From Chromobacterium paludis (lineage in GTDB: Bacteria > Pseudomonadota > Gammaproteobacteria > Burkholderiales > Chromobacteriaceae), in NCBI RefSeq assembly GCF_008275125.1, contig NZ_CP043473.1, positions 434,001 through 498,000 on the forward strand: 64,000 bases of DNA, read 5' to 3'. The notes under the pieces are model-generated. The model saw only the letters and a list, made by a program, of their open reading frames with translations. It was not told where the DNA came from and made no database searches. Below are positions 10,383-21,449 of the stretch, piece by piece; position 1 is the stretch's first letter, and each line of letters opens with the position of its first letter. Made by a program: the position numbers and the translations under genes.

Positions 10383-10411
10383 TTGCCAAGATGGGAAGGC
10401 TCTTATACTAT
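10383..10411 (+). promoter_or_regulatory. Probable promoter of tRNA-Val / thrS leader
   Basis: TTGCCA at 10383 and overlapping TATACT/TACTAT at 10404-10411 give spacings of 15 or 17 bp. They lie 16-20 bp before the tRNA 5' end. No clear second promoter is seen between the tRNA and the thrS leader, so both may start here. Confidence 0.5.
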
Positions 10412-10426
10412 GCACACCTCGACGAC

Positions 10427-10503
10427 AGGCACGTAGCTCAGTTGGTTAGAGCACCACCTTGACATGGTGGGGGTCGTTGGTTCGAATCCAATCGTGCCTA
10501 CCA
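10427..10503 (+). tRNA. tRNA-Val (GAC)
   Basis: Complete cloverleaf of 77 nt with encoded CCA. The acceptor stem pairs AGGCACG with CGTGCCT, the anticodon stem CCACC/GGTGG encloses loop TTGACAT (anticodon GAC), and the T arm contains GGTTCGAATCC. Confidence 0.97.
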
Positions 10504-10526
10504 AATTCAATGCATGGAGTGAACAA

Positions 10527-10574
10527 GTGAAAGCCTTGCGAACTACCACTACCCGACATACTCACGGAAGCTGA
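10527..10574 (+). CDS. Threonine-rich leader peptide of thrS
   Basis: 15-codon ORF starting with GTG and encoding M-K-A-L-R-T-T-T-T-R-H-T-H-G-S. It contains five Thr codons, four of them consecutive (ACT ACC ACT ACC). A good Shine-Dalgarno GGAG lies 7 nt upstream of the start. Its stop codon overlaps the CTGAGCC strand of an alternative RNA hairpin just before a terminator. This is the arrangement of amino-acid attenuators: stalling at Thr codons when charged tRNA-Thr is scarce would favour antitermination into thrS. Attenuation is well known for amino acid and pheST operons; the use here for thrS is inferred from sequence. Confidence 0.65.
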   Translation: MKALRTTTTRHTHGS

Positions 10575-10633
10575 GCCTTGCGGGTTATACCATGCGAAAA
10601 AAGAAGTGCGGCTCAGGCCGCACTTTTTTTTTG
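10571..10633 (+). promoter_or_regulatory. Attenuator: antiterminator/terminator pair before thrS
   Basis: The terminator stem is AAGTGCGGC/GCCGCACTT (10604-10625) with loop TCAG and a run of ten Ts. The upstream segment CTGAGCC (10571-10577) is exactly complementary to GGCTCAG (10610-10616), which contains the 5' arm end and loop of the terminator, so the two pairings exclude each other. A ribosome at the leader stop codon would cover CTGAGCC and allow termination. Weak pairing ACCCG/CGGGT across the leader may be the third, pause-type hairpin. Confidence 0.65.
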
Positions 10634-10686
10634 TCCTTTTGCTTTAGAATCGCTGATAAAAACCTCTCGCCCTCGTTGGAGTTGAT

Positions 10687-12588
10687 ATGCCAGACATTCG
10701 CTTGCCGGACGGCTCGGTCCGTTCATTCGACAAACCGGTAACGGTTCATGAAGTGGCCGCTTCCATCGGCACTGGTCTGGCGCGCGCCGCGCTGGCGGGC
10801 CGCGTGGATGGCCAGCTGGTGGATACCAGCTACCTGATAGACCGCGACGCGGATCTGGCCATCGTCACCGACAAGGACGCCGACGGCCTGTCCATCATCC
10901 GCCACTCCACCGCCCACTTGCTGGCCTATGCCGTCAAGGAGCTGTTCCCGGAGGCGCAGGTGACCATCGGGCCGGAGATTGAAAACGGCTTCTACTACGA
11001 CTTCGCCTACAAGCGCCCGTTCACGCCGGAAGATCTGGCGGCGATCGAGAAGAAGATGGCCGAGCTGGCGAAGAAGGATATCCCGGTCGAGCGCTACGAG
11101 CTGCCGCGTGATGAGGCCATCGCCTACTTCAAGAGCATAGGCGAGGCCTACAAGGCCGAGATCATCGAGTCGATTCCGCAGGGCGAGGTGCTGAGCCTGT
11201 ACCGCGAAGGCGAATTCACCGATTTGTGCCGCGGCCCGCACGTGCCGTCCACCGGCAAGCTGAAGGTGTTCAAGCTGATGAAGGTGGCCGGTGCCTACTG
11301 GCGCGGCGACAGCAAGAACGAAATGCTGCAGCGCGTCTACGGCACGGCCTGGGCCAAGAAGGAAGACCTGGAAGCCTATCTGTTCATGCTGGAAGAGGCG
11401 GAAAAGCGCGACCACCGCAAGCTGGGCGTGCAGCTGGACCTGTTCCACCTGCAGGACGAGGCGCCGGGCATGGTGTTCTGGCACCCCAAGGGCTGGCAGC
11501 TGTGGCAGAGCGTTGAACAATACATGCGCGCCAAGCTGAATGCCGAAGGCTACAAGGAAGTGCGCACGCCGATGATGATGGACGCCCACCTGTGGGAGCG
11601 TTCCGGCCACGCCGCCAACTATCGCGAAAACATGTTCATCACCGAGTCGGAGAAGCGCGACTACGCGGTGAAGCCGATGAACTGCCCGGGTCATGTGCAG
11701 ATCTTCAACAGCGGCCTGCGCTCCTATCGCGATCTGCCGCTGCGCTATGCCGAGTTCGGTTCCTGCCATAGAAACGAACCGTCCGGCGCGCTGCACGGCA
11801 TCATGCGCGTGCGCGGCTTCGTGCAGGATGATGGCCACATCTTCTGTACCGAAGATCAGATCAATCAGGAAGCCAAGGATTTCCATCGTCTGGTGATGGA
11901 AGTGTACGACCGCTTCGGCTTCGACAAGGTGGCGATCAAGCTGGCCTTGCGTCCGGAAAAGCGCATCGGCGAAGAGTCCACCTGGGACAAGGCCGAAGAA
12001 GGCATGCGCGAAGCGCTGCGCGCTTGCGGCGTGGAGTGGACGGAGCTGCCGGGCGAGGGCGCTTTCTACGGTCCGAAGATCGAATACCACATCAAGGACG
12101 CGCTGGGACGTTCCTGGCAGTGCGGCACGCTGCAGCTGGACTTCATGCTGCCGGAGCGCCTGGACGCCGAGTATGTGGCCGACGACAATAGCCGCAAGCG
12201 TCCGGTGATGCTGCACCGCGCGGCGCTGGGTTCGCTGGAGCGTTTCCTGGGGATTTTGATCGAAAACCACGCCGGCGCCTTCCCGCTGTGGTTGGCTCCG
12301 GTGCAGATGGTGGTGATGAATATCACCGAAGCGCAGGCGGATTATGCGTCCGGCATCGCCAAAGCGCTTGAGAAACAAGGCTTCCGCGTCGATCTTGACT
12401 TGAGAAACGAGAAGATCGGCTATAAAATCCGCGAACATAGTCTGCAAAAGTTGCCGTATCAGATCATCGTCGGCGACAAGGAAAAGGCAGACGGCTTGGT
12501 TGCCGTGCGCGCGCGCGGCGAGGACTTGGGCCAGCTCACGCTGGACGCGTTCATCGCCCGCCTCAAGGCTGAGATGCCCGAGGCCTGA
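10687..12588 (+). CDS. thrS: Threonine--tRNA ligase
   Basis: 633-residue ThrRS. The order of domains is the N-terminal TGS domain (about 1-62), the editing domain with [10 protein letters not shown], the class II catalytic core, and the anticodon-binding domain at the C-terminus. The core carries the zinc ligands in [10 protein letters not shown], motif 2 in [17 protein letters not shown] and motif 3 in [12 protein letters not shown]. It charges tRNA-Thr and hydrolyses Ser-tRNA-Thr. It opens the conserved cluster thrS-infC-rpmI-rplT-pheS-pheT-ihfA and is preceded by a threonine-codon attenuator. Confidence 0.98.
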   Translation: MPDIRLPDGSVRSFDKPVTVHEVAASIGTGLARAALAGRVDGQLVDTSYLIDRDADLAIVTDKDADGLSIIRHSTAHLLAYAVKELFPEAQVTIGPEIENGFYYDFAYKRPFTPEDLAAIEKKMAELAKKDIPVERYELPRDEAIAYFKSIGEAYKAEIIESIPQGEVLSLYREGEFTDLCRGPHVPSTGKLKVFKLMKVAGAYWRGDSKNEMLQRVYGTAWAKKEDLEAYLFMLEEAEKRDHRKLGVQLDLFHLQDEAPGMVFWHPKGWQLWQSVEQYMRAKLNAEGYKEVRTPMMMDAHLWERSGHAANYRENMFITESEKRDYAVKPMNCPGHVQIFNSGLRSYRDLPLRYAEFGSCHRNEPSGALHGIMRVRGFVQDDGHIFCTEDQINQEAKDFHRLVMEVYDRFGFDKVAIKLALRPEKRIGEESTWDKAEEGMREALRACGVEWTELPGEGAFYGPKIEYHIKDALGRSWQCGTLQLDFMLPERLDAEYVADDNSRKRPVMLHRAALGSLERFLGILIENHAGAFPLWLAPVQMVVMNITEAQADYASGIAKALEKQGFRVDLDLRNEKIGYKIREHSLQKLPYQIIVGDKEKADGLVAVRARGEDLGQLTLDAFIARLKAEMPEA

Positions 12589-12630
12589 TTCAGCGGCGGC
12601 ATGCATACATTTATTTAGGAGATTTCAGCT

Positions 12631-13149
12631 ATAGCTCAGGAACGCGAAGCACGGATCAACGGCGAGATAACCGCTCGCGAGATCCGTCTGGTTGGTAAGG
12701 AAGGTGAGCAGATTGGCATCGTCAGTCTGCGTGAAGCAATGGCTCTGGCCGAAGAGAACGACGTGGATCTGGTAGAGATCTCGCCGACTGCTCAACCGCC
12801 GGTGTGCAAGCTGATGGACTACGGTAAGTACAAGTACGAAATGTCCAAGAAGCGCCACGAAGCCAAGCAGAAGCAGAAGCAGGTTCAGATCAAGGAAATC
12901 AAATTCCGTCCGGGCACCGACGATGGCGACTACAACGTCAAGTTGCGCAACCTGGTCCGTTTCCTGTCTGAAGGCGACAAGGCCAAGGTCACCCTGCGCT
13001 TCCGCGGACGTGAGATGGCACACCAAGACATCGGTCTCGCGCTGCTCAAGCGCGTAGAGGCCGATCTGGCGGAAGTGGGCACGGTAGAACAGTTCCCGCG
13101 CCTGGAAGGCCGCCAGATGGTAATGATGATTGCGCCGAAGAAGAAATAA
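12631..13149 (+). CDS. infC: Translation initiation factor IF-3 with ATA start
   Basis: 172-residue IF-3, which binds the 30S subunit, prevents premature subunit joining and rejects non-canonical start codons. The N-domain begins with the family-typical [21 protein letters not shown], and the C-domain ends in [11 protein letters not shown]. The first ATG in frame is 36 codons in and would remove half of the N-domain. The frame at full length starts at ATA (12631), 9 nt after AGGAG (12617-12621). Rare starts (ATT in E. coli) are the known basis of IF-3 autoregulation, so this ATA is likely genuine. The gap after thrS is 42 bp. Confidence 0.93.
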   Translation: MAQEREARINGEITAREIRLVGKEGEQIGIVSLREAMALAEENDVDLVEISPTAQPPVCKLMDYGKYKYEMSKKRHEAKQKQKQVQIKEIKFRPGTDDGDYNVKLRNLVRFLSEGDKAKVTLRFRGREMAHQDIGLALLKRVEADLAEVGTVEQFPRLEGRQMVMMIAPKKK

Positions 13150-13316
13150 TCGGTATAATCATCGTTCCGACACGGCAGAGTGCGCTCTGCCGTGTTGATT
13201 TTGTAGGTCGGCAACGATCTGCTTCAAAAGCGTGACGCAGTGGTTGCAAGCGCGGAACGGTTCACCGGACCGCCACCCTGTGTCTAATCTAAACAAAATT
13301 CAGCAGGAGCATTTCC

Positions 13317-13514
13317 ATGCCGAAAATGAAGACCAAGTCGAGCGCGAAAAAGCGTCTCAAAGTGCTGGGCAGCGGTGGTATCAAGCGTTCCTACGCCTTC
13401 AAGCGTCACATCCTGACCAAGAAGACCACCAAGAACAAGCGCCAACTGCGTGGCACCACCATGGTGGATGCAACGAACATGGCCTCTGTTCGCGCCATGA
13501 TGCCCTACGCTTAA
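13317..13514 (+). CDS. rpmI: 50S ribosomal protein L35
   Basis: 65-residue L35 with the basic family sequence [13 protein letters not shown] and, near the C-terminus, [16 protein letters not shown] lies upstream of the ATG. It is followed 12 bp later by rplT in the usual infC-rpmI-rplT order. Confidence 0.97.
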   Translation: MPKMKTKSSAKKRLKVLGSGGIKRSYAFKRHILTKKTTKNKRQLRGTTMVDATNMASVRAMMPYA

Positions 13515-13526
13515 GGAGACTGAAAT

Positions 13527-13886
13527 ATGCCACGCGTAAAACGCGGTGTAACCGCACGTGCTCGTCACAAGAAAATCCTCGCCCTGGCGAAAGGCTATCG
13601 CGGCCGCCGGAAGAACGTCTATCGCATCGCCAAACAGGCGGTGATGAAGGCGGGTCAATACGCCTACCGCGACCGTCGTCAGAAAAAGCGTCAGTTCCGT
13701 CAACTGTGGATTGCTCGTATCAACGCAGCTGCCCGTGAAAACGGCCTGCCGTACAGCAAGTTCATGAACGGTCTGAAAAAAGCCGGCATCGAAATCGACC
13801 GCAAGGTCCTGGCCGATCTGGCCGTGTTCGAAAAGGCCGCTTTTGCTCAGATCGTCGAAAAGGCGAAAGCAAGCCTCGCTGCTTAA
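13527..13886 (+). CDS. rplT: 50S ribosomal protein L20
   Basis: 119-residue L20, an early-assembly 23S rRNA-binding protein and in many bacteria the repressor of its own operon. It starts [24 protein letters not shown] with [27 protein letters not shown], then the globular C-domain. A strong terminator follows. Confidence 0.98.
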   Translation: MPRVKRGVTARARHKKILALAKGYRGRRKNVYRIAKQAVMKAGQYAYRDRRQKKRQFRQLWIARINAAARENGLPYSKFMNGLKKAGIEIDRKVLADLAVFEKAAFAQIVEKAKASLAA

Positions 13887-13902
13887 TCGCCCGGACGAAC
13901 TT

Positions 13903-13930
13903 AAAGGGAGGCAATCGCCTCCCTTTTTTT
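13903..13930 (+). terminator. Terminator after rplT
   Basis: Stem AAAGGGAGGC/GCCTCCCTTT with loop AATC and a seven-T tail. It separates the infC-rpmI-rplT unit from pheST, which therefore needs its own promoter in the 13931-14019 gap or readthrough. Confidence 0.9.
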
Positions 13931-13986
13931 CTATTCGCGCCTCCTAGAATGTTGATCCAATCCTGCATGTTTGTTGCAAGATTTGA

Positions 13987-15006
<1,020 letters not shown>

Positions 15007-15025
15007 TCGCGCACGGAGCCGAACT

Positions 15026-17383
15026 ATGCAATTTTCCGAACAATGGCTGAGAAGCTGGGTCAATCCGGCGCTGAACACCGAACAACTGTCCGAGCTGCTG
15101 ACCATGGCAGGCCTGGAGGTGGAAGAAACCGTCGCTGCCGCGCCCGCATTCAGCGGCGTGGTCATCGCCGAGGTGAAGGAATGCGTCAAGCATGAGAACG
15201 CCGACCGCCTGCGCGTGACCAAGGTCGACGTGGGCACTGGCGAATGGATCCAGATCGTTTGCGGCGCGCCCAATGTCGCCGTCGGCGTGCGCGTGCCATG
15301 CGCCTTGCCTGGCGCCATCCTGCCGGGCGACTTCAAGATCAAGCCGACCAAGATGCGCGGCGTGGAATCGGGCGGCATGCTGTGCTCCGGCAAGGAGCTG
15401 GGCGTGCCGGAAGACGTGGACGGCCTGATGCTGCTGCCGGCCGACGCGCCGGTGGGCCAGAGCATCCGCGACTACCTGGGCCTGGACGACCAGCTGTTCA
15501 CGCTGAAGATCACGCCTAACCGCGCCGACAGCCTGTCCATCCGCGGCATCGCCCGCGAAGTGGCGGCGCTGACCGGCGCCGAACTGAAGCCGGTGGCCAT
15601 CGCCCCGGTGGCGCCCTCCATCGACGACGTGCGTCCGGTGAAGATCGAAGCGCGCCAGGCCTGCGGCCGCTACCTGGGCCGCGTGGTCAAGGGCGTCAAT
15701 GCCGCCGCCGCCACGCCGGACTGGATGCGTCGGCGCCTGGAGCGTTCCGGCCTGCGCTCGATTTCCGCCATCGTAGACATCACCAATTACATCCTGCTGG
15801 AGCAGGGACAGCCCATGCACGCTTTCGATCTGGCCAAGATCGAGGGCGGCATCACCGTGCGCCAAGCGCGCAAGGGCGAGAGCCTGCTGTGCCTGAACGA
15901 AAAGACCGTCGAGCTGCAGGACAAGCATCTGGTGATCGCCGACGACGCCAAGCCGCTGGCCATGGGCGGCATCATGGGCGGCGAGCACAGCGGCGTCACC
16001 ACCGCAAGCCGCGACATCTTCCTGGAATCCGCGTTCTTCGCGCCGGAAGCGATCGCGGGCAAGGCGCGGGAGCTGGGTTTCGGCTCCGATTCTTCCTACC
16101 GCTACGAGCGCGGCGTGGACTTCGCGCTGCAGCGCGACGCCATTGAGCGCGCCACCCGCCTGGTGCTGGACATCTGCGGCGGCGAAGCCGGCCCGGTGGT
16201 CGAGGAAGTGGCCGAGCTGCCTAAGCGTCAAGCCGTGCAGTTGCGCGTCGCCCGCGTGGCCAAGGTTTTGGGCGTGGCGCTGTCCGCCGAGCAAATCGGC
16301 GACATCCTGTCTCGCCTGGGCCTGGCCCACTCGCTGGAAAACGACATCTTCACCGTGCAGGCGCCGTCGTTCCGCTTCGACATCGAGATCGAGGAAGATC
16401 TGATCGAGGAAGTGGCGCGCGTCTACGGTTACAACCATATCCCCGCCGACGCGCCGCGCTCCGGCATGCGCATGCTGGCGCAGCCGGAAGAGAAGCGTCC
16501 GCTGGATCAGCTGCGCCATCTGCTGGCCAGCCGCGACTACCAGGAAGTGGTCAGCTACGCTTTTGTCGATGAGCGCTGGGAGCGCGACTTCGCCGGCAAC
16601 GACAACGCGATCCGCCTGCAGAACCCGATCGCCAGCCAGATGAGCGTGATGCGCTCGTCGCTGATCGGCGGCCTGGTGGACGTGCTGGCGGGCAATATCA
16701 ACCGCAAGCAGCCGCGCGTGCGCTTGTTCGAGGTCGCGCGCGTGTTCTTGCGCGGCGCGGACGGCTACGAGCAGCCGGAAAAAGCGGCCGGCCTGGCCTG
16801 GGGACCGCGTCTGGCCGAACAGTGGGGCGCCAAGTCCGAGCGCGTCGATTTCTTCGACGTCAAGGCCGATGTCGAGGCATTGTTGCATCCGGTCAAGGCC
16901 GACTACCGCAAGGCCAGTCATCCGGCCTTCCATCCCGGCCGCTGCGCCGAGGTGCTGGTGGCGGGCAAGGTTGTCGGCGTGATCGGCGAGCTGCATCCTC
17001 AGTGGGTGCAGGCTTACGATCTGCTCAATGCGCCGGTGTTGTTCGAACTGGATCTGAACGCGGTGACAGCCCGCAGCCGCATCAAGGCGCAGCCGGTCAG
17101 CAAGCTCCAACCGGTGCGCCGCGACCTGGCCTTGCTGGTGGACGAGTCCGTGAGCGTGGCGCAATTGTTGACGGCATTTGATGCCAAGCGGGCGGCTATC
17201 GTCAGTGAAATCGCTTTGTTCGACGTTTATCGTGGCAAAGGCGTGGCCGAAGGCAAGAAGAGTCTGGCCTTTAGCGTGCTGATGCAGGACAATAGCCGCA
17301 CTTTGACCGACGAGGATGTGGAGCCGGCGATGCAAGCGCTGCTGGATGCCGCGTCGGAGCTGGGCGCGCAGCTGCGCGTCTGA
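15026..17383 (+). CDS. pheT: Phenylalanine--tRNA ligase beta subunit
   Basis: 785-residue PheT, the tRNA-binding and editing subunit. It has an N-terminal OB-like tRNA-binding domain (about 40-150), B3/B4 editing domain, B5 domain and a C-terminal FDX anticodon-binding domain (about 690-785, [19 protein letters not shown]). It lies 19 bp after pheS and before ihfA, the common proteobacterial order. Confidence 0.97.
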   Translation: MQFSEQWLRSWVNPALNTEQLSELLTMAGLEVEETVAAAPAFSGVVIAEVKECVKHENADRLRVTKVDVGTGEWIQIVCGAPNVAVGVRVPCALPGAILPGDFKIKPTKMRGVESGGMLCSGKELGVPEDVDGLMLLPADAPVGQSIRDYLGLDDQLFTLKITPNRADSLSIRGIAREVAALTGAELKPVAIAPVAPSIDDVRPVKIEARQACGRYLGRVVKGVNAAAATPDWMRRRLERSGLRSISAIVDITNYILLEQGQPMHAFDLAKIEGGITVRQARKGESLLCLNEKTVELQDKHLVIADDAKPLAMGGIMGGEHSGVTTASRDIFLESAFFAPEAIAGKARELGFGSDSSYRYERGVDFALQRDAIERATRLVLDICGGEAGPVVEEVAELPKRQAVQLRVARVAKVLGVALSAEQIGDILSRLGLAHSLENDIFTVQAPSFRFDIEIEEDLIEEVARVYGYNHIPADAPRSGMRMLAQPEEKRPLDQLRHLLASRDYQEVVSYAFVDERWERDFAGNDNAIRLQNPIASQMSVMRSSLIGGLVDVLAGNINRKQPRVRLFEVARVFLRGADGYEQPEKAAGLAWGPRLAEQWGAKSERVDFFDVKADVEALLHPVKADYRKASHPAFHPGRCAEVLVAGKVVGVIGELHPQWVQAYDLLNAPVLFELDLNAVTARSRIKAQPVSKLQPVRRDLALLVDESVSVAQLLTAFDAKRAAIVSEIALFDVYRGKGVAEGKKSLAFSVLMQDNSRTLTDEDVEPAMQALLDAASELGAQLRV

Positions 17384-17442
17384 TTGGGATGAAGGCGGGC
17401 GCGGGCGCCCGCCGATTGGTTCTGAAGTTTGAGGGGAATGTC

Positions 17443-17745
17443 ATGACTTTGACGAAGGCTGAACTGGCCGATTTGCTGTTTGACCAGGTAGGTCTGAACA
17501 AACGCGAAGCCAAGGACATGGTCGAGTCGTTTTTTGAAGAGATCCGGCTGGCGCTGGAGTCCGGGGATTCGGTGAAATTGTCTGGTTTCGGCAATTTCCA
17601 GCTGCGCGACAAGCCGCAGCGTCCTGGCCGTAATCCCAAGACCGGGGAAGAGATTCCCATTACCGCGCGCCGTGTGGTAACGTTCCACGCAAGCCAGAAA
17701 CTCAAGGGAATGGTTGAGCAATACCATGCTAACAAGCAAGGCTGA
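17443..17745 (+). CDS. ihfA: Integration host factor alpha subunit
   Basis: 100-residue HU/IHF-fold protein with the IHF-alpha signature [31 protein letters not shown], whose arm inserts into the minor groove and bends DNA sharply. The start at [12 protein letters not shown] has GAGGGG 6 nt upstream. It acts with IhfB in transcription, recombination and, in many CRISPR systems, spacer integration; a site one base away from the IHF consensus lies in the CRISPR leader of this window. The gene overlaps the next one by about 20 bp. Confidence 0.96.
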   Translation: MTLTKAELADLLFDQVGLNKREAKDMVESFFEEIRLALESGDSVKLSGFGNFQLRDKPQRPGRNPKTGEEIPITARRVVTFHASQKLKGMVEQYHANKQG

Positions 17746-18079
17746 TCTACCTTCGATTCCATCCAAGCGCTACTTCACCATCAGCGAAGTGGGCGAGCTG
17801 ACCGGCGTGAAACCGCATGTGCTGCGTTATTGGGAGCAGGAATTCTGCCAATTGCGCCAGGTGAAGCGCCGTGGAAACCGTCGTTATTACCAGCATCACG
17901 AGGTGTTGCTGGTACGGAAAATCCGCGAGCTGCTATACGATGACGGCTTCACCATTCAAGGCGCTAGACAGCGCTTGGGAATGGGCGGGGACGGCGAGAG
18001 ACCGATTACGGCGCAGGAAGTGCGTTCCGAGCTGGAATCCATTCTGCAATGGCTGGATTCAGGTGTTGGCAAAAAATAA
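17726..18079 (+). CDS. MerR-family transcriptional regulator
   Basis: 117-residue protein with a MerR-type winged helix-turn-helix at about residues 12-80 ([26 protein letters not shown], then [21 protein letters not shown]). It has only a short C-terminal tail and no effector-binding domain with cysteines. This small regulator regularly follows ihfA in beta- and gammaproteobacteria. The start inside the end of ihfA suggests translational coupling. Its targets are unknown. Confidence 0.9.
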   Translation: MLTSKADLPSIPSKRYFTISEVGELTGVKPHVLRYWEQEFCQLRQVKRRGNRRYYQHHEVLLVRKIRELLYDDGFTIQGARQRLGMGGDGERPITAQEVRSELESILQWLDSGVGKK

Positions 18080-18109
18080 TAAATCGGTTAGAATACGTTT
18101 CTCTTGAGT

Positions 18110-18186
18110 CGGGGTGTAGCGCAGCCTGGTAGCGCATCTGCATGGGGTGCAGAGGGTCGGAAGTTCGAATCTTCTCACCCCGACCA
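18110..18186 (+). tRNA. tRNA-Pro (GGG)
   Basis: 77-nt cloverleaf with encoded CCA. The acceptor CGGGGTG pairs with CACCCCG, the anticodon stem TCTGC/GCAGA encloses ATGGGGT (anticodon GGG), and the T arm holds AAGTTCGAATCTT. Confidence 0.97.
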
Positions 18187-18212
18187 ACAAAACACTGCAG
18201 TATCCAATTCTT

Positions 18213-18238
18213 AAGCCATGCTGATGCATGGCTTTTTT
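18213..18238 (+). terminator. Terminator after tRNA-Pro
   Basis: Stem AAGCCATGC/GCATGGCTT, loop TGAT, followed by six Ts, 26 bp after the tRNA. Confidence 0.85.
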
Positions 18239-18524
18239 GTTTGGCTGAACCGTGCCGCCCGGTTTTGCGGTCGCCGCGTTTTAATCGCATCGCGCCGATT
18301 TCCTCAGGCGCATTCGCGCCCTCTGCTGCGGATTTAAGCCATCCGCGATTTTCCGCTGATTACCTGAATGCCGCCGCTTGCCGCAGCGGCTTTAGACGCG
18401 CGGTTTTTGGCGTGTATTCCATTGGTTCCGCATTTTCTTTCTCCTGATATACTCGACCACTGCAGTCTCGTTACTTTCGTGTCGGGGCTGCTTTTTATCG
18501 TTATTTTGGACTTGTCCTTTCCAT
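18239..18524. other. Gene-free stretch upstream of the DUF1289 gene
   Basis: No ORF with family features or a good ribosome binding site. A TATACT hexamer at 18448 could be the -10 box for the downstream gene, although I find no well-placed -35. Otherwise I see nothing. Confidence 0.4.
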
Positions 18525-18905
18525 ATGAACCATCCGCGTCCCGATTCGCCGTGCATTGCCCTGTGTTCTACCGCTCTTGGGGATAACGTCTGCCGCGGTT
18601 GCGTGCGCACTTTTGGCGAGATCAGTCAATGGTGCTTCATGGGGGAGGCCGAGCGCGAGGCGGTGTGGCGCAGGCTGCCGCAGCGGCAGCGCTTGCTGCG
18701 CGTGGCGGCTGCTTGCGGGGCCTTGCTGGAGCTGGAGTGCCGGGATGGTATGGAATGGGGGCGGTTGCCCAGCGGCGTGCGCTATCGGCTGGATGAGGAC
18801 GGCGCCTTGCACCGATTGACGACGGATGGCCGCACTGAGGCATTGCATCGGGTGGAACTGACCCCGCAGCATGCCGCCGAGTGGCTGTTGCGTCGTGGCG
18901 AATAG
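18525..18905 (+). CDS. DUF1289 domain protein
   Basis: 126-residue protein. The N-terminal about 45 residues carry the DUF1289 (YdhL-like) cysteine motif: SPCIALCSTALGDNVCRGC, followed by VRTFGEISQW. The cysteines are spaced for metal or Fe-S binding, but no biochemical role is established. The remainder (about 55-126) is a small alpha/beta extension without a recognised family. It ends 9 bp before the methyltransferase gene, so both are probably one operon. Confidence 0.8.
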   Translation: MNHPRPDSPCIALCSTALGDNVCRGCVRTFGEISQWCFMGEAEREAVWRRLPQRQRLLRVAAACGALLELECRDGMEWGRLPSGVRYRLDEDGALHRLTTDGRTEALHRVELTPQHAAEWLLRRGE

Positions 18906-18914
18906 GAAACAGGA

Positions 18915-19520
18915 ATGGCAGACAGTTCGCGCGTGGAGTTCTGGGAGCAGCGTTATCAGGAGGGCGTGACGCCCTGGGAGGGGGCTAGCCTGCCGGAGCC
19001 GGCCCGCCGTTTTTTCGGGGCCTTGCCCGCGGGGCGGATCCTGCTGCCCGGCTGCGGCAGCGCGGGAGATCTGCCTGGACTGGCGGCGTTGGGGCATGCG
19101 CTGCTGGGCATAGACTTCAGTGCGACGGCCATTGAAAAAGCCAGACAGCAATGGCCAGCGCTTGCCGATAAGCTGCAGCTGGCGGATTTTTTCCAATTGG
19201 ATGTGCCCGCTTTCGACGCCATGTTCGAGCGGGCTTTTTTGTGCGCGCTGCCCAGGGAAATGCGCGGCCGCTATGCGGAACAGGCGGCGCGGTTGATTGC
19301 GCGCGGCGGGGTGCTGGCCGGAGTGTTTTTTCTGAGCGAGGGCATGCGTGGGCCGCCTTTCCCCATCCAGGACGAGGAGCTGCGCGACTTGCTTCATCCC
19401 TGGTTTGAGCTGGAACAGGCTGAGCCTGTGCCGGAAGGGCTGCCGGTGTTCGCCGGGCGGGAGTGCTGGATGGTCTGGAGACGACGCTTGTTTGATCTGG
19501 ATCAAGTTTGCGGGACGTGA
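18915..19520 (+). CDS. TPMT-family SAM-dependent methyltransferase
   Basis: 201-residue class I methyltransferase with the thiopurine S-methyltransferase-like start VEFWEQRYQEGVTPWE. Then come motif I ILLPGCGSAGDLPGLAALGH, the acidic post-I strand LLGIDFSATAIEKA, and FERAFLCALP in the position of motif IV. The tail WMVWRRR is typical of the family. Bacterial homologues methylate thiols, tellurite or selenite in some species; the substrate here is unknown. Confidence 0.82.
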   Translation: MADSSRVEFWEQRYQEGVTPWEGASLPEPARRFFGALPAGRILLPGCGSAGDLPGLAALGHALLGIDFSATAIEKARQQWPALADKLQLADFFQLDVPAFDAMFERAFLCALPREMRGRYAEQAARLIARGGVLAGVFFLSEGMRGPPFPIQDEELRDLLHPWFELEQAEPVPEGLPVFAGRECWMVWRRRLFDLDQVCGT

Positions 19521-19600
19521 AGGCATAGCCGACGCGAACGGTTTCATCAAAAATAGCGGCCTATAAAAAGAGCGGCGCGCAAGCATCAGGAGGAGCGGAA

Positions 19601-21400
19601 ATGGAGTGGTTTTGGCGGCTGTACACGTTTTCGGAAAAAAGCTTCTGGAATAGCCTGACCAAGAAGTTGGGCAGTTTCTTCTTCATCAGCCTGTTTCAGC
19701 TGCTGATGGCCGGCTATTGCTATTACGCGCTGAGCGATATCCGGGCGACGGTGAGGCAATCGGGCGTATCGCCACAGGTGCTGGCACGCGTCGATGCCAC
19801 GGTGGACAGCGCCCTGTATTGGACGCTGGGCCTGTGGCTGTTGAGTTTTGTGTTCATCGCCTTCATGGTGTGGTATCTGCGCTACCTGATTGTGCGGCCG
19901 CTGCGCATGATCATCCAGATCTTCAACGAGATTGGCGCGGGCGCGGGCGACTTGTCGCGCGAGATTCCCACCATTACATATGACGAGATCCGCGAGCTGT
20001 CGCAGTCCTATAACCGATTCTTGCTGAAAATGCGGGAAATCATCAGCAATGTGCGACGGATGACGGTGCGCATCGCCATGGACTCCGCCGTGACGCGACG
20101 CAATGTGAGCGATTCCGTCGGCAGCGCGCGGCAGCAGGAGGGCTTGGCCAAGCAGGTGAGCCAGGCTAGCGATCAATGCACGCGCGGGGCCGAGCAGGTG
20201 GCGGGGCAGACCGCCGCGATTTCGTCGACGACGGCGGAAAACCTCAGCGTGGCGCGCGAATCCTACCAGGAGCTGCGCGCGGTGACGGAAAGCATCCATG
20301 ACATCAGCCGCAAGGTCGGCCACTTCAACCATACCGTGGAAGACCTGAGCCAGCGCTCGGCCAGCATCAAGGCGATTGTCGATCTGATCAAGGATGTCTC
20401 GGAGCAGACCAATCTGCTGGCCTTGAACGCGGCGATCGAGGCCGCGCGCGCGGGGGAGAGCGGGCGCGGCTTTGCCGTGGTGGCGGACGAGGTGCGCAAG
20501 CTGGCAGAGCGGGTCAAGACCGCCACGGACGAAATTTCCGGCAATATCGACGGCATGCTGGGCCTGGTGGCGAATACGCGACAGGAAACCGAGGCGATCA
20601 CCGCCGACACCAATCAGGCGCGTGATGTGATTTCGCGTTCTTCCGAGCATTTCAGCAAGATGATGGGCGATTTTGAGGAGACGGCCAGCAGCTTGAATCA
20701 GATCGCCGCCACCATGCATGAATTCATGGATGCCAATCAGCAGGTTAACCAGCATGTGGTGGCGATCAACCAGCTGGGACAGGTGGTGAGCCAGCGGTTG
20801 GGGGAAACCGAGCGCGCTGCCTGCGAATTGACCGAGGCGGCGGAGCAGGTGCAGGGACTGGTGTCGAAATTCGTGATCGGCGAGGGGGCCTTCGACCAGG
20901 CTTTGAACAGCGCGCGCGCGGCGCGCGATCAGGTGCTGCAGGTATTGCTGGCGGAGTCGCAACGCGGTGTCGATCTGTTCGATCAACGCTATCAGCCTAT
21001 CGCCGGCACTCAGCCGGTGAAGTACCGGACCAGTTATGACGGCAAGCTGGAGAAGGCGCTGCAGGCCTTGACGGACAGAGTGGTCGGCATGATCCCCGGG
21101 GGCAAATTTTGCGTCGCGGTGGACAGCAATGGCTATGCGCCCACGCATAACAGCTGGTATAGCCGGCCCTTGAGCGGGGATGCGCAGAAGGACCTGCTGG
21201 AAAGCCGCGACAAGCGCATCTTCAATGACCCGGCCGGACTGCGCGCGGCGCGCAACACCCAGCCCTTCCTGTTGCAGACCTATAGCCGCGATACCGGCGA
21301 GGTGCTGTCCGAGGTGGTGATGCCGCTGGATCTGAACGGCCGCCATTGGGGGGCGCTGCGAGTGGGTTTCGATCCCAACACCTTGTTGGCGCAGGGCTGA
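19601..21400 (+). CDS. Methyl-accepting chemotaxis protein with C-terminal sensor-like domain
   Basis: 599 residues with AGGAGGAG upstream of the ATG. Two membrane helices lie at about 25-45 and 72-95 with only a very short periplasmic loop. A HAMP segment follows, then the signalling hairpin whose tip is [37 protein letters not shown]. After the MCP domain a further 150 residues (about 445-599) remain. They contain [29 protein letters not shown] and [15 protein letters not shown], a Cache/PAS-like ligand-binding pattern normally seen before, not after, the signalling domain. The receptor may therefore sense a cytoplasmic signal. Ligand unknown. Confidence 0.85.
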   Translation: MEWFWRLYTFSEKSFWNSLTKKLGSFFFISLFQLLMAGYCYYALSDIRATVRQSGVSPQVLARVDATVDSALYWTLGLWLLSFVFIAFMVWYLRYLIVRPLRMIIQIFNEIGAGAGDLSREIPTITYDEIRELSQSYNRFLLKMREIISNVRRMTVRIAMDSAVTRRNVSDSVGSARQQEGLAKQVSQASDQCTRGAEQVAGQTAAISSTTAENLSVARESYQELRAVTESIHDISRKVGHFNHTVEDLSQRSASIKAIVDLIKDVSEQTNLLALNAAIEAARAGESGRGFAVVADEVRKLAERVKTATDEISGNIDGMLGLVANTRQETEAITADTNQARDVISRSSEHFSKMMGDFEETASSLNQIAATMHEFMDANQQVNQHVVAINQLGQVVSQRLGETERAACELTEAAEQVQGLVSKFVIGEGAFDQALNSARAARDQVLQVLLAESQRGVDLFDQRYQPIAGTQPVKYRTSYDGKLEKALQALTDRVVGMIPGGKFCVAVDSNGYAPTHNSWYSRPLSGDAQKDLLESRDKRIFNDPAGLRAARNTQPFLLQTYSRDTGEVLSEVVMPLDLNGRHWGALRVGFDPNTLLAQG

Positions 21401-21410
21401 GCGAATGCTT

Positions 21411-21440
21411 AAAGAGAAGGGGGTTGCGGCCCCCTTCTTT
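21411..21440. terminator. Shared hairpin between convergent MCP and mneA genes
   Basis: Stem GAAGGGGG/CCCCCTTC with short A/T runs on both sides (AAAGA... and ...TTCTTT). It lies between two convergent stops and may terminate in both directions; the T-tracts are short. Confidence 0.55.
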
Positions 21441-21449
21441 ATGGATGGC

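Noticed and set aside
12739..13149. infC started at the first ATG
   Set aside because: This would remove 36 conserved N-domain residues; the ATA with AGGAG upstream is preferred.
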